From: Spizellomyces sp. 'palustris'
Taxonomy: Eukaryota; Chytridiomycota; Chytridiomycetes; Spizellomycetales; Spizellomycetaceae
Assembly (NCBI GenBank): GCA_006535965.1
Contig: QEAR01000060.1
Coordinates: forward strand, 1 to 64,000
Direction of reading: 5' to 3'
Length of the DNA: 64,000 nucleotides
Shown here: positions 34,701-45,582 of the stretch, one piece after another
How positions within the stretch are numbered: position 1 is the stretch's first letter
Layout of the letters: every line of letters begins with the position of its first letter
Program-made: the position numbers and the translations under genes
Notes under the pieces: model-generated
The model's input: only the letters and a program-made list of their open reading frames with translations
The model's database searches: none
What the model was told of the DNA's origin: nothing

Positions 34701-36659
34701 ATGTAAACTTACTAACGGCTTGGACGACCGTGGAGTGTGCGAAGCTGTTAGGTGTGCTCCTGATGTCGACTTCAAGCTGGTGATAAAGGGACTTGAAGAT
34801 GCCCCAATGACTGCTCAAGAAGCAGAGAAGACTGTTGAATTGGGATCGAAGGAGGCTCCAAGTGATATATCAGGGAAGGAGTGGTTTCCTGCTAGAGTCA
34901 GAGGTGATCCGACGAAATTACAGCAGGTAGCAATCGAAAAGGGTATAGCGTGGACGTTGTTCAAATTTATTAATGTAAAATGAATTTTAGGCTCTGCTAC
35001 ATCTCGTGTCCAACTCTTTCGAGAGCACCAAGCGAGGAAGTGTCATTCTAAGGGTGATCGTTGAGGGTACCAGGCCGATACCTGTTGATGCTCTTCCGCA
35101 GAGTCCTAAGCCTAGCGAAAAGCGAGTTTCTTTCCGGGAAGGACTCATCGATTCAACAAGTCAGGTGTTGGTTCGTTTCGAAGTGGAAGATACTGGTGAA
35201 GGATTCCCGACCACAGATCTTCCGAACTTGCTGAAAAAATATTCTCCAGAATCCGGAGGTGAGCATGGCTCAAGGCACATAGATGTTGCTAACCAACAGA
35301 CGCTAACTTTGGGCCTCCTAGCGGATCGAGCGATTGGAACAAGTGGCCTATCACTCAACATCACTAATTCGCTACTCCAGCTACTTGGCGGTGAAATACA
35401 AATGGCATCTACACCAGGGAAAGGCACTAAGGTCTCGTTCTCGCTGTGGTTCGATGTGCTCGACGAAAATAATCATCAAGAGGATCAGGAAACAAACGCA
35501 GAACTGAAAGGATTGGGAATCGCTAGTTCATTTGGAAGCGGGTTACCGTTTGGAAAAGAAAATGAGGGCCTTGTATGCAGACGGGAATCTATCGCTCTTC
35601 CTTCAAAAAGCCCTGGCTGTAAAAGCACAGGTATGGAAATTACGCCTATCCCCGACAGTGTAGTTATCAGCCACGATTATGCTCGAAACTCCCCCGGACC
35701 CGCGGACATAACGTCGACCGATATCCAAAATCGGTCCCCATCATCAGATGCAACTCCTGCAGGCAGTCCTTCGCAGAGCACTCCACCGCAAACGAGTCCC
35801 CCCCTCTCAAGCGTTCCATCCATCTCCCCAATTACCCGAACATCCTCCATGTCCCGCGCTCAACCTGCAGGCCGCGACCCGTCCGTCATGCATGTAGCCA
35901 GCCCTCGCATCACCTTGTCATCGCCAAATCTTACTCCAGGCGTACGCCGCTCGTCACAAGGAGACCGTAAATCGCCGTCAATCCGTCCCAATGGGACAAA
36001 AAAATCACCAAACCCCGCAGTACGGCGCCTAGGGACACACCCTCTCAAAGATAGACCGATTCGTGTTCTAGTGGTTGAGGACAATGAGGTGTTGCTCAAA
36101 ATAGCTGCTACCACGCTGACAAGGGCTGGGTTTGAAGTGCAACAGGCTCAAAACGGTGAGCAGGCAGTTCAGAGGATCGAGAAGAATGGGGAAAAGTACT
36201 TTGATGTTTGCTTAATGGTATAGTATGGTCGCATAAATCTACCGATCGTTTGCACCTACTCGCCTGGCTTACAAGTTTCATATTGGACAGGACTTGCTCA
36301 TGCCGGTGATGGACGGGTTCCAAGCTACCGAAGAGATCCGCCGACGAGGTTGGACGCTCCCCGTCATCGCCCTCACGGCCAAAACATTGGAATCGTATGT
36401 TCATAGTTGCATTTCACAGCTCCTTTACTGGCTGTAGATCAGCTGACGCTCGATCTTCCGCCATCTTCTTCACAGGGACCGTCTCCGGTGCTTCAAAATC
36501 GGGTTCAACTACTTTATGACCAAGCCTTTCCAACTAGGCGATATTGCCACCGTCATACGTTTTATGGTCGGTGCTGAGGCGGAACAGCAAGCTCAAGGCC
36601 CACATGACGGTGCGGCGCCTCATCCAAATTATGGGGGACCTTGGTCAAAGTTTACCTAG
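31783..36659 (+). CDS. Hybrid histidine kinase, CHASE-PAS-HisKA-HATPase-REC
   Basis: Thirteen exons: 31783 to about 32073, 32127-32238, 32330-32345 (16 nt), 32405-32498, 32560-32850, 32913-33023, 33125-33243, 33343-33461, 33538-34302, 34355-34926, 34991-36217, 36291-36394, 36476-36659; about 1334 aa. Order: transmembrane helix (about 74-100), extracytoplasmic CHASE domain (about 140-380; WVGYAPYV, YFPTQYVPEG, GFDVLSD), second helix (about 385-403), PAS, phospho-acceptor box FLAFVCHELRNPLH (His about 635), N-box DPTKLQQALLHLVSNSFE, G1 VEDTGEGF, G2-like GTSGLSLNI, long Ser/Pro linker, receiver with VVEDN, LMDLLMPVMDG (Asp about 1240) and MTKPF (Lys). CHASE domains are sensor modules of plant cytokinin receptors and occur in kinases of early-diverging fungi. 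The ligand is unknown. The first donor could also be at 32062 or 32080. Confidence 0.92.
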
Positions 36660-36915
36660 ACTGCGAATATGCCTCGACCACCGTTTAGAGTTTGTTCGGT
36701 GGCATGGCTTTTCCCACTTGATTGGTGCTTGTGAGGTTGGTATACGATACCCCGCTCCATGATGAAGTGGGTGAAAACAGTGTTTTTATTGTGTATGGAA
36801 TGTGTGCTGTCGTACTGTCGTCAAATGGAGAGACGTTTGAGGGGTTATTGTTGTGGGTATTCCATGTATATTTCCAGCTGCATTGGTCAACTAAGGGCAA
36901 TTGTCAATTGTAACT
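36660..36915. other. Convergent 3' spacer
   Basis: About 255 bp between the stops of the histidine kinase (plus) and TBC1D31 (minus). No feature recognised. Confidence 0.4.
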
Positions 36916-39900
36916 TTAAACCCCTTCAAAAGTTACGCTCTTGACCGGACTTCCCTCCCTCGATATTCTAGAGCTTGCCTCTCGCTCTGGTTCTTTCACA
37001 GGTGATGATAAAGGTGAAACTGGAGTCCAAGCCCGGCTCTTCCCTTTCGCCAAACCACTCCCACCGTCAGAAACACTGTGAAATTCATTTAATCTCTTTC
37101 GACGCAGAAGGATGTCATCTACGTCGGTCTCTCGTATCCCCACCTCCCGAGCATTTCTCACGAGTCTGTTAGAAAACCAATGGTACCGAATTAATAGAGT
37201 CGTCCTATTTCTGTAAGCCAGCATTCAGATACCTTTCCAGCCGCATTCTATCCACATCCTTAACCACTTCCCTCACCCTCATCATCTCCTGACCTCTCTT
37301 CACCCACTCGTCTTCAACATCCGTAAACCGCGCCGAATTGATGCCGTTCTCAACTGCGGAGTCCAAAGCGCCACGATTGTTTCCCATGGCTTTAGCAAGA
37401 TTGGCGAGGTGGCGTTGCGTTGTATCAAGGTGATGAGTTATGAAGGAACGGCGTGCTATTAAGTACCGGGTTACTTTGCTTTGTTAGCATATTGTGAGCG
37501 GTGTATGAGTTTTACCTTCGGCAATGTTATGCATGGCTTTAGCTCGTTGTTCTTTATCCATTGCATCAAGTCTGAATCGGACAGGGATTCAGGCCACCAG
37601 TTGATGCTAGGACATATGTCGACTTACCTCGCCTGACGTTCACGGTGGCTCGCTTCATCGCCTAAAATACTACGTCAATTGTCGACCTTACCGAGAGCAT
37701 CTTAAAAGGGTCACCTACCCATCATCTGATCCCACCACCTTTCAACCATCTCATTCATCTTCCAGTCAGCCGACTCCCATGCACGTTTGTCCCTCCTCAA
37801 CTCTTCCGTCAACTGAGTAATCTCATCTGCCATCTTCCGCCGCCGTCCCAATTCTGCTTCCTCTTCCCGGATCTTCTCTTTCATTCGACATTGGTAATCT
37901 ATGATGAATTCTGGATACGCATTGAAAAAGGGGTATTCTCCTTGAGGGATTGGTAGGAATGGCTCAAGGAAGCTAGACGGGGAGACTGTGCGTGGAGTAC
38001 GTCGTTGGAGTGCATAAGCGGATCGGATGATGTGGAGTGCCGATATGGTTGGGTTTGGGCGAGTAAAAAAGAACTGCAAGGAGCGGCATGTGCAACCAAG
38101 AAGATAAGTCACCACCAAACGGCACTATAAGTGAACGCCAACTTACATCAAAGTCCTTCGCATTCTTAACACCCATCAAGGCGGTACGATGGGACTTCAA
38201 GAAGGCAACAACAAAGTAGTACAAAAAATCTGGCCCGTTGGTCAAGAAGTGGTCCCAAAGCATGCTCCATTCTGATCCTGATAGTATTTGTGCGAAGAAT
38301 GATTGCATCAAAGTCCAGGCATATATCTATCAACATAGAAAATTAGAATGTCCACAGATGTTAGCGCCCTCGCTGAAATTCAGAGGACAAATCCTTGCCT
38401 GGCTTGTTACACCGCACTGGACAAAATGCTCAAGAAGGGCGCCATCATGGAAGGCCAAGAGATCTTCTATGACATTCAAACACTCAATTGGCGGGTTCGG
38501 ATAATACTCCCACCACTTCTGGCACCAGTTTACTAAAGAGAAGTCGTTGGCCAATTTTCCGACACTGCAATCAGTATAACAAAATTGCTCGAATACCTTA
38601 CCCAACACTGTCATGACAACCTCAAACCCCACAAACATATCTCTTAGAAAGATTTTGACAAAGGGGAAGACCAACGACGGGAGGTAATCCAAATTCTCAA
38701 AGATTGGAGACCAATAGGCAAGGGCGGATAGAACTCTTGAAAGAAAGGAGTTTAAACATCCATGGCCCGGTTTAGAGCTCAACACGCGTAAATGACAAGA
38801 CACACCGTTCCATGCTCTTCAGACTTCTCCCACTTTTCAGTGGGAAACGCTTTCGGAAATCTTTGACAGAGGGGTGCACGCCTTGTTCTAAAAGGGACTC
38901 GTAGCTGTCCCGGTTCTCAGGCAAGTGTAGAAGGAAGCGCCATATCAAAGTTCTAGATCCAGCTTCTTTGAGAATAGGCGCCCTCGCATATGCATGAAAT
39001 ACAACCGACCTATATGTTTCCGGGTAACTTCCGTAGTAGTATAGGAAAGTCTTCAACTTTGATCGACTGAGAGTTTTGGTTTCTGGCTGTGTACATTGCA
39101 CCTTAACACTTGCGCCACAAGTTGCTGGATGGTGGTGTCACTTACGCCCAGATCAACAAGCTCGTAGAGTGTTTTTGCCTGATCGGGAGAAACAGCTACC
39201 GTTGTTCGCAGACCTTCATCCGCTCCTGACTCTGAGTTTTCCAGAAGAATCAGAGACCATTTTCATCAACGACACCTTTTTAGTGTTCGGCCAACTACGT
39301 ACGTTTGGATTCATTGAGCATCTCGAATGACTGATGAACGGCCACATTATCGGTAAGGGAGAGCAAAACGTGGAGTTCAAACGAAGGAAGTTGTATACAC
39401 ATACGGCCTCCTCTTGCTCAGCTATATCTCCAACGACTTCGCACTTCTAAGCATTGGTTTGCATCCATGGGTTTGTTGGATAGATAAATAGAGCGAGTCT
39501 TACCTGAGGTTCCAAAAGCTTTTCCACTCGTACCAACCCTATTGTCGATGTTGAATCCAAGAAGACTGTAGAAAGTAGCCGGCCGTTTGGCGAGGCTGCG
39601 AATGACATAAACTGCGGTAACGAGATCCCAATGAGTGTGCCCACCACAGCTGCAAGGAAAACTTGTAACGTCTGCGAACCTTCCGTTTCCCTTCCAACTT
39701 CCCCACGAACCTGGCCTCTGCTGCATCTATGAACAGCAGGTCACCCGCGTCCGATAGTAGCGCGACAATCTGCGGACAGAGGACATCAATAGACTTCGCA
39801 TCTCTAGAAGTCAGATCATCTTACATTGCTGTCTCCAAGGAAATCCACTTGTACAATTCTCTTGCTTTCGAAGGTAGGAACGAGAATTTCGTGCATCAGC

Positions 39901-41151
39901 CTTTTTTCAGCTAGATTCCATACGAATACTGTGGACGATCTGAAGGCGGAACGGGCAAATATTTAGATACGACTGCCGTTATTGACTGCGAAACATTAAT
40001 ACGAACAAAACTCACCCTCCAGCCTCAACCAGAACCTCACCATTTCGCGAGGCAGCCATGGAAGACCTTCCAAATCCTGTGTCATGTTCCCCACAAGGGA
40101 TCAGCGGGTCCCCACTGAAGCGCTCCAGTGATATCTTCCAATTCAGATTAAATGTATCTACGTTCCACAGAAGTATACTTCCGTCTGCAAATGCAGATAT
40201 AATCGTAGATCCATCGGCGGAGAAGACAGCCTGCCGGAGTTATTTAGCTGACGGAGAATATCTCCTGCTTGTCAACAAACGATTTACCTGGCGTACACCG
40301 GATTGCGCACCGACCAATAGTCGTTTACGCTCCCACAATTCTGTATCCCATAGAATTCCTTCCGTGCGTGATGTTGATATTGCGAGCGGTCGGGTGGGAT
40401 GAACGGACATTTGATGGGGTGCACAGTTGTGATAAGCAGGGAGCTTTGCGATAAGCTGGCATGTATCTGTAGGGCCGTCCGTTAGTAGGAGTCCATACCA
40501 CGCGTATTTGGAAAAAACGCACCAATATTGTAACAATGCAAAGAATTGTCGGACAAGCCAATGATTAATTCACGCCTTCGCACAGAATTGAATGCTATGC
40601 ACGTCCCGGAAACGCCAGTTCTCGCAATAAGCCAAAATCTGTGGTAGGTTGATCATTAAGTTCATTGAACGGACATAAGTATTGCCAAACCATCAATACT
40701 AACTTATTTTTGCTAAACTCGAAGACCCAAACATAACCCCTCTGATCCACAGCACCCATAACAAATGTAAGCGAAGCCTGGTGTTGCTGGGATGGACTAC
40801 TATCCGTCATTTCCTTGCTAAATCCGACGCAAGTAAAAGGCACAGTACGGTGGTTGGTTTGAGTACTTATCGATGCTGCATGATGTGCTTGGCTTGCATT
40901 ATGAATGCGAAGGAGGGAGCTAGAATCGGTATGCGTTAACTACTTCTATCGTTCAGATCATGGGAAACCAAGCTATGCATGGCAACAGCCCGTCGCTAAT
41001 CACCGTGTCCAAGTAGAACTACTAACCCAGACTTCACATGTCCCCCCACCGCCTTCCTCCATTCGAAGGTCTTCCATATTGCCCCAGACTTCACATCTCC
41101 AATGAACAAGCGCCTTGGCGGGTTTTCATCTTTCGTACTTCCCAGCCGCAT
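36916..41151 (-). CDS. TBC1D31: TBC1D31 (WDR67) homologue, WD40-TBC-coiled-coil protein
   Basis: Twenty-one exons from 41151 down: 41151-41027, 40919-40704, 40638-40523, 40466-40288, 40230-40016, 39939-39825, 39769-39680, 39611-39504, 39446-39405, 39330-39303, 39231-39146, 39086-39010, 38952-38806, 38735-38602, 38532-38399, 38326-38147, 38073-37719, 37661-37628, 37571-37516, 37455-37233, 37165-36916; 969 aa, exact codon count. N-terminal WD40 repeats (for example ISTSRTEGILWDTELWERKR) are followed by a Rab-GAP TBC domain (LIWRFLLHLPENRDSYESLL, VNWCQKWWEYYPNPP, LLAFHDGALLEHF) and a charged coiled coil. The arginine-finger position seems poorly conserved, as in animal TBC1D31, so GAP activity is uncertain. 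In animals it is a centriolar-satellite scaffold needed for ciliogenesis, which points to a flagellated fungus. Intron 38327-38398 has GC-AG ends. Confidence 0.92.
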
Positions 41152-41367
41152 TGATGCTGGAGATCCGCTATGTTCTCACAACAGCCTACTCTATCGGAAC
41201 TGGACAGGAACGCGCAGCGATGGGCAATGTAATGTGGAAGATGCTTGTCGGATGAAAACTCGTACTCTCGTGCCGTACCCCATGTCCGCACGCGTTCTCG
41301 GATACGGCACAGTCATAGGAGTCGCTTGAGTTTTCCACTCCTCGCTGCACCGTTGCATGAGGTGAAA
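41152..41367. promoter_or_regulatory. Bidirectional promoter, TBC1D31 / ArgRS-like
   Basis: Only about 216 bp separate the divergent ATGs of TBC1D31 (minus, 41151) and the ArgRS-like gene (plus, 41368). No TATA box is evident. Shared regulation is possible but untested. Confidence 0.5.
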
Positions 41368-43186
41368 ATGGGGGAACTCTTTCAGCTGCATATTGCTACC
41401 GAGCTCGCTCCAATAGTATCACTCCCACCCACCTCCTTCCTACCTTTTATAGAACGAAACCGGCGTCCATTCAAAGAACCAGGACAGTTCACCCTTCCTG
41501 TAGCCAAGCTGATCGCTCTCTATCGGCAACACCCTGAGACCAAGTGTAGTCACTCCGAGCTCACCCCGGCAGCCCTCGCAGCCTCTATTGCTTCAAGATG
41601 GGTACCCACAAGTCATGTTCGGGCTGTGACCGCGACCAGCGACTATCTGAGTTTCCATGTCGACTCTCGGTTGTTCATCTCCAGCATTTTGGATGCAGTC
41701 AGAAGCGGCGAACTTTCACGGCCAGAAAAATCCCGTAACCATTCCGCCATTGTGCATAGAGAAGAGGAGGTTGTAGTCGAGTTTGAGTTTCCAAATATTG
41801 GCCAGGTGTTCAGTTCGCGGTATTGGAGATCCCTTGCGGTTGCCGCATTTGTCGAGAGATGCTGCAAGCTCCGTTCGCAAAAAGGTAAACTCCGCTGCAA
41901 GATTGGGATTTGGAATAAACACACCGGTGAGAAGCCTGCCGAATGTATGAGGAACTGTGGGAAGCATCCGTAACAGTCTCCTATCTATAGAAATTCTTCT
42001 TCTTGCCTGTCAACGTAATGGCTTCGAAGAAGGCCCCTGTACACCACTCTTACTTCATAGAAATTTTGAACGCACTCTTGAAGAGATTACTACCAATCCA
42101 ACCCTAGTGTTGCGTTCAAAAAAACTACTCTACGATCTTTACTGCGGCATTCCTGCGATCGTGGAGATGTGGAGCCGAGCTTGGGAAGCTTGGAGGGAGA
42201 GTTTTACTCCGGTTCTCGAGCGCATGGGTATCTCCGGCCAATTGGAGACCGACGAGCTTGTATCTAAAAAACGAGCGGACAGATTTCTTACGTTCCTTCA
42301 GGAGGCCGGATTGTTAAAGCCTGGCAGAAACGCAGGCGAGCAAATTGTGGATTTGAGGGATTGGCAACTGGGAACGGCACTGTTGATGACTGGCGATGGT
42401 GTACCAACGCAAGTACTGGTGGATGCAGTAATTCTGATGGACAGAGGAGAAGGTCACATCACAAGAACGTATGTAGTTGCTGAAATGGGACGTCAGTATC
42501 CCTTTCAACAAAGCAGAAAGTTGGTGGAATTAGTAGAGAGTGGGATCCATGATTTTATCGATGTGCCCTTTGGAAAGATCTATGACATGGACATAAGAGC
42601 CTCCGAGCCGGTACTATCACCAGAACCGTATTTGAATTGCGCCAAGGTCTACATGGAAGACATCATGCGGGAGAAGGGGGAACATGTAGAAAACGAATTG
42701 GTCACCCAAAGTACGGCGCCTGACATGATCGGTCTAACAGCTTTGCTATTCCAAACGTACCAACCACGTCGAACGAAAAACTTCGTCTACAACTGGTCCC
42801 GCATCGTCTCCAATGAGTCTGATATTGGTGTATACATCCAATACACCCACGCTCGGCTAGCTTCCGTTCTGTGCCACGCTCCGTCCCCCAATCCCGAGGT
42901 GGATATCACGCCGCTTTTGAGCACACCCATCCCCCCGGCTCTTGTTTCAAAACTTTCTAGATATCCTCACGTCCTTTTCACGACTCTAAACACACATGAT
43001 CCCTCGGTGCTAGTTACATATCTAGTAGAGTTGTCTCGGGAGGTTGGCAGCTGCTTAAGTGGAATACGGGTTAAAGGCCAGTCGAGTGAGGTGAAAGAGG
43101 CAAGGGCAGAGCTTATAAGAGCTATACAAACTGTGCTTAGCTGGGGATTGTCGCTGCTAGGAGTCAAAGGCGTCGATAGAATGTAG
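41368..43186 (+). CDS. Arginyl-tRNA-synthetase-like protein with degenerate catalytic motifs
   Basis: Two exons, 41368-41926 and 41991-43186, give 584 aa. The C-terminal half matches the ArgRS DALR anticodon-binding domain: FVYNWSRIVSNESDIGVYIQ, YTHARLASV, VTYLVELSREVGSCL and the terminal LLGVKGVDRM. The catalytic fold is recognisable, but the signature motifs are lost. The HIGH-type segment after EFEFPNIGQ reads FSSRYWRSL instead of HAGHLRST, and the KMSKS-equivalent (MSTRKG) reads MDIRAS. Aminoacylation is therefore unlikely. Related degenerate ArgRS-like proteins such as animal DALRD3 act as tRNA-binding adaptors for tRNA methylation; a similar role here is inference. Alternatively it is a fast-evolving mitochondrial form. 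An upstream in-frame ATG at 41245 would add 41 residues. Confidence 0.75.
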
Positions 43187-43393
43187 CGCATGAAGCAAGT
43201 ATTCCTGCTCACGTAATTAGGCCCAGGTTATTCATGACTGTGCCGATAATACATGGCAAAGCCTGCCAAGAACGCAGTGAGTCAGCAGCTCCAGTGCGGA
43301 TTGCGCTCCAACCATCTGCCAACCAACACATCGCCGACGCAGTCTTGTTTCTCGAGTACTAGTAGCAAATTTATTCTAAGTCTGGTGCTCAAA

Positions 43394-45333
43394 ATGGAAG
43401 AGGTCTACATGGGGGAAGATTACAGCGATGTTCCGTGGGAAACTGGGGAGACTAAGGTACCTTTCTCCCAACCCAGGCTGAATATACCACAGTACCGTGT
43501 TCAAACCCCGTCAGTCCCACTTCTCTCAGGCTTCAAGCTCCACATCTCCAGTCCGGTCCAGCATATCACCAACGCTCACAACATTTGCGCTCAATGCTAC
43601 GGATGCGCTGAAAATATCTGTTACAGACCCACAAAAGCATGGCGAAGGTTCGGGAGCGTTTGTTACATATGCAGTTAATACGAGAGTACGTCGAGTTTAG
43701 CGAACGAGTTATGAGAGTTCTGGTTAATGAAAATGATGGTCTTGTAGACGATCTTGGATACATATCCACGGCCGGAAATGTCAACCCGAAGGCGCTTCCA
43801 GGACTTTGTGTGGTTGCATCGCAGTTTAGGGGAGGAATATCCGGCTTGTATTGTTCCACCGCTACCAGGCAAGCATCGAATGGGTAGGTGACGCGTCCTG
43901 GACAAATTTCAGCAAACTGCCTGCAGTGACCGATTGTGGCAATTGTCAGAGTACATAACAGGCGATCGGTTTAGCCCTGAATTCATAGAGAAGCGACGGC
44001 TGTCTTTGCAAACATATCTGGATCGAGTATCAAGGCATCCCACATTACAACGAAGTGCGGTGCTGAAGACGTTTCTGGACACTGGTGATTTGGTAGGAAT
44101 ATCGTGTATCCTCTTCCCACTGCCCTCTAGTAGTTTCAACTAATACCTCCCACGGTGTTCAGCAACATGTAGAAGCAGCCTCGCGAAATCGTGATAGCCA
44201 CGTCCTCGAGAATATCAGCGATGTGTTTTTGAACGCATTTGCCAAAGTGCGAAAACCCGATCAACAGTTCCTGGAGTTCAAGGAGCATGTCGAAAAATTT
44301 GAAGAGAACCTCACCACAGTCGAGAAGCTTCACACTAAGCTGCTCAAGCAGCACGCTGGTAAATGCATGGTCTTCAAGTTCGAACGACGTGCGCGTGGCT
44401 GATTCGTCTACGGGTTCCGCAGACCTGGAACGGGATACAGCAGAGTTCGAAGGGTGTATTACAACGCTTGGAGTAATGGAGACCCAAGTAACGGGGCCGC
44501 TGACGGAGTTTGGAAATAGTGTGCGGGAGATATGTACCCTGTTGAAAGACAAGGTAAGGACGCCCGTTCTAGGATAACGTGTTTTCCACATGTGCCAGTT
44601 CCTCACGTTGTACGTGCAGTCTCAAAGGGAAGAAGTAGACTTTGTTGGAAGTCTTCGGGAATACATTGCGTACTGTCATTCTGTAAAGGTAGGTCAATAC
44701 TTGGTCCGGTTGCAGCTACTTCTCCATAACTTCTGATCACAATACAATCCCTTCACATCATGTAGGAGGTTCTGAAACTTAGGGACCAAAAACAGGTGGA
44801 TCACGAAGAACTCCAAACCTACCTAGAAAACAGCGTTTCTGATCGGGAGCGAACCATGTCGGGGCGAGGCAGCGGAGGGATAACCTCATTCATAAAAGAG
44901 AAATACAATGATTTTAGAAATATCAATCACGAGCAGGCGAGACAGGCCAAACTGGCGAGACTTGAGGCTAAAATTGCAGAGGTATGTGATGTATCTTCTC
45001 GGAAATGGAGGACCGCCTATTAATTGGTTTGGCTCCCCGTTTCTAGCTCACCGAAGCCGTGGAGCAGAGTCACGATATATCTACAGCATTTTCGAACGAG
45101 GTAGCGAAGGAACTGGAACTCTTCCAATCTGTCAAAGTCGCGGATTTCAAAGATATTTTACGCGACTATACTGAGAGCCAGATGGAATATTTTCAAAAGG
45201 TGAGTGCACCATGCTTGCGCGAGGTCCAAGGCGTGGTTTGCCAACTGGCCTTTTATATAAGGGGTTGAAGGTTTGGGAAGATATCATCCCGGTCCTCCAG
45301 AATATCGAGATCGAGGAAGCTGCTGCTGAATAA
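43394..45333 (+). CDS. SNX4: Sorting nexin Snx4/Atg24-like (PX-BAR)
   Basis: Ten exons: 43394-43456, 43515-43685, 43748-43883, 43950-44092, 44163-44358, 44423-44553, 44620-44688, 44766-44981, 45047-45199, 45271-45333; 446 aa, exact codon count. The PX domain spans about 45-165: ISVTDPQKHGEGSGAFVTY, RRRFQDFVWLHRSL, VPPLPGKHRMEYITGDRF, with the basic residues that bind phosphatidylinositol-3-phosphate. The rest is a helical BAR domain (QQFLEFKEHVEKFEENL, ITSFIKEKYNDFRNINHE). Yeast Snx4 recycles SNAREs from endosomes and supports selective autophagy. An upstream in-frame ATG (43253) would add 47 residues; the acidic start at 43394 looks more natural. Confidence 0.92.
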
Positions 45334-45582
45334 TATAGTCGGCAAATTAATGTGTATGGGATGGGTTGGCACTAGCAGCAATCCATGTAAATAGTTATTT
45401 GCTTTCTTTGTAAGGAGATTGCTGCAGTGTAATCCTTTTTCATTGAACATCTTTTCCCTTTAAAAGTCAACGTTCGTTAGTGATGTGTCACCGTCACGTA
45501 GGTGGCACAGCAGATCGCTTACAACACGTAAACTGTAGTCAAAAGGTCCTCCTCGTCCTTCGAACAATAATTTTCGACCACA

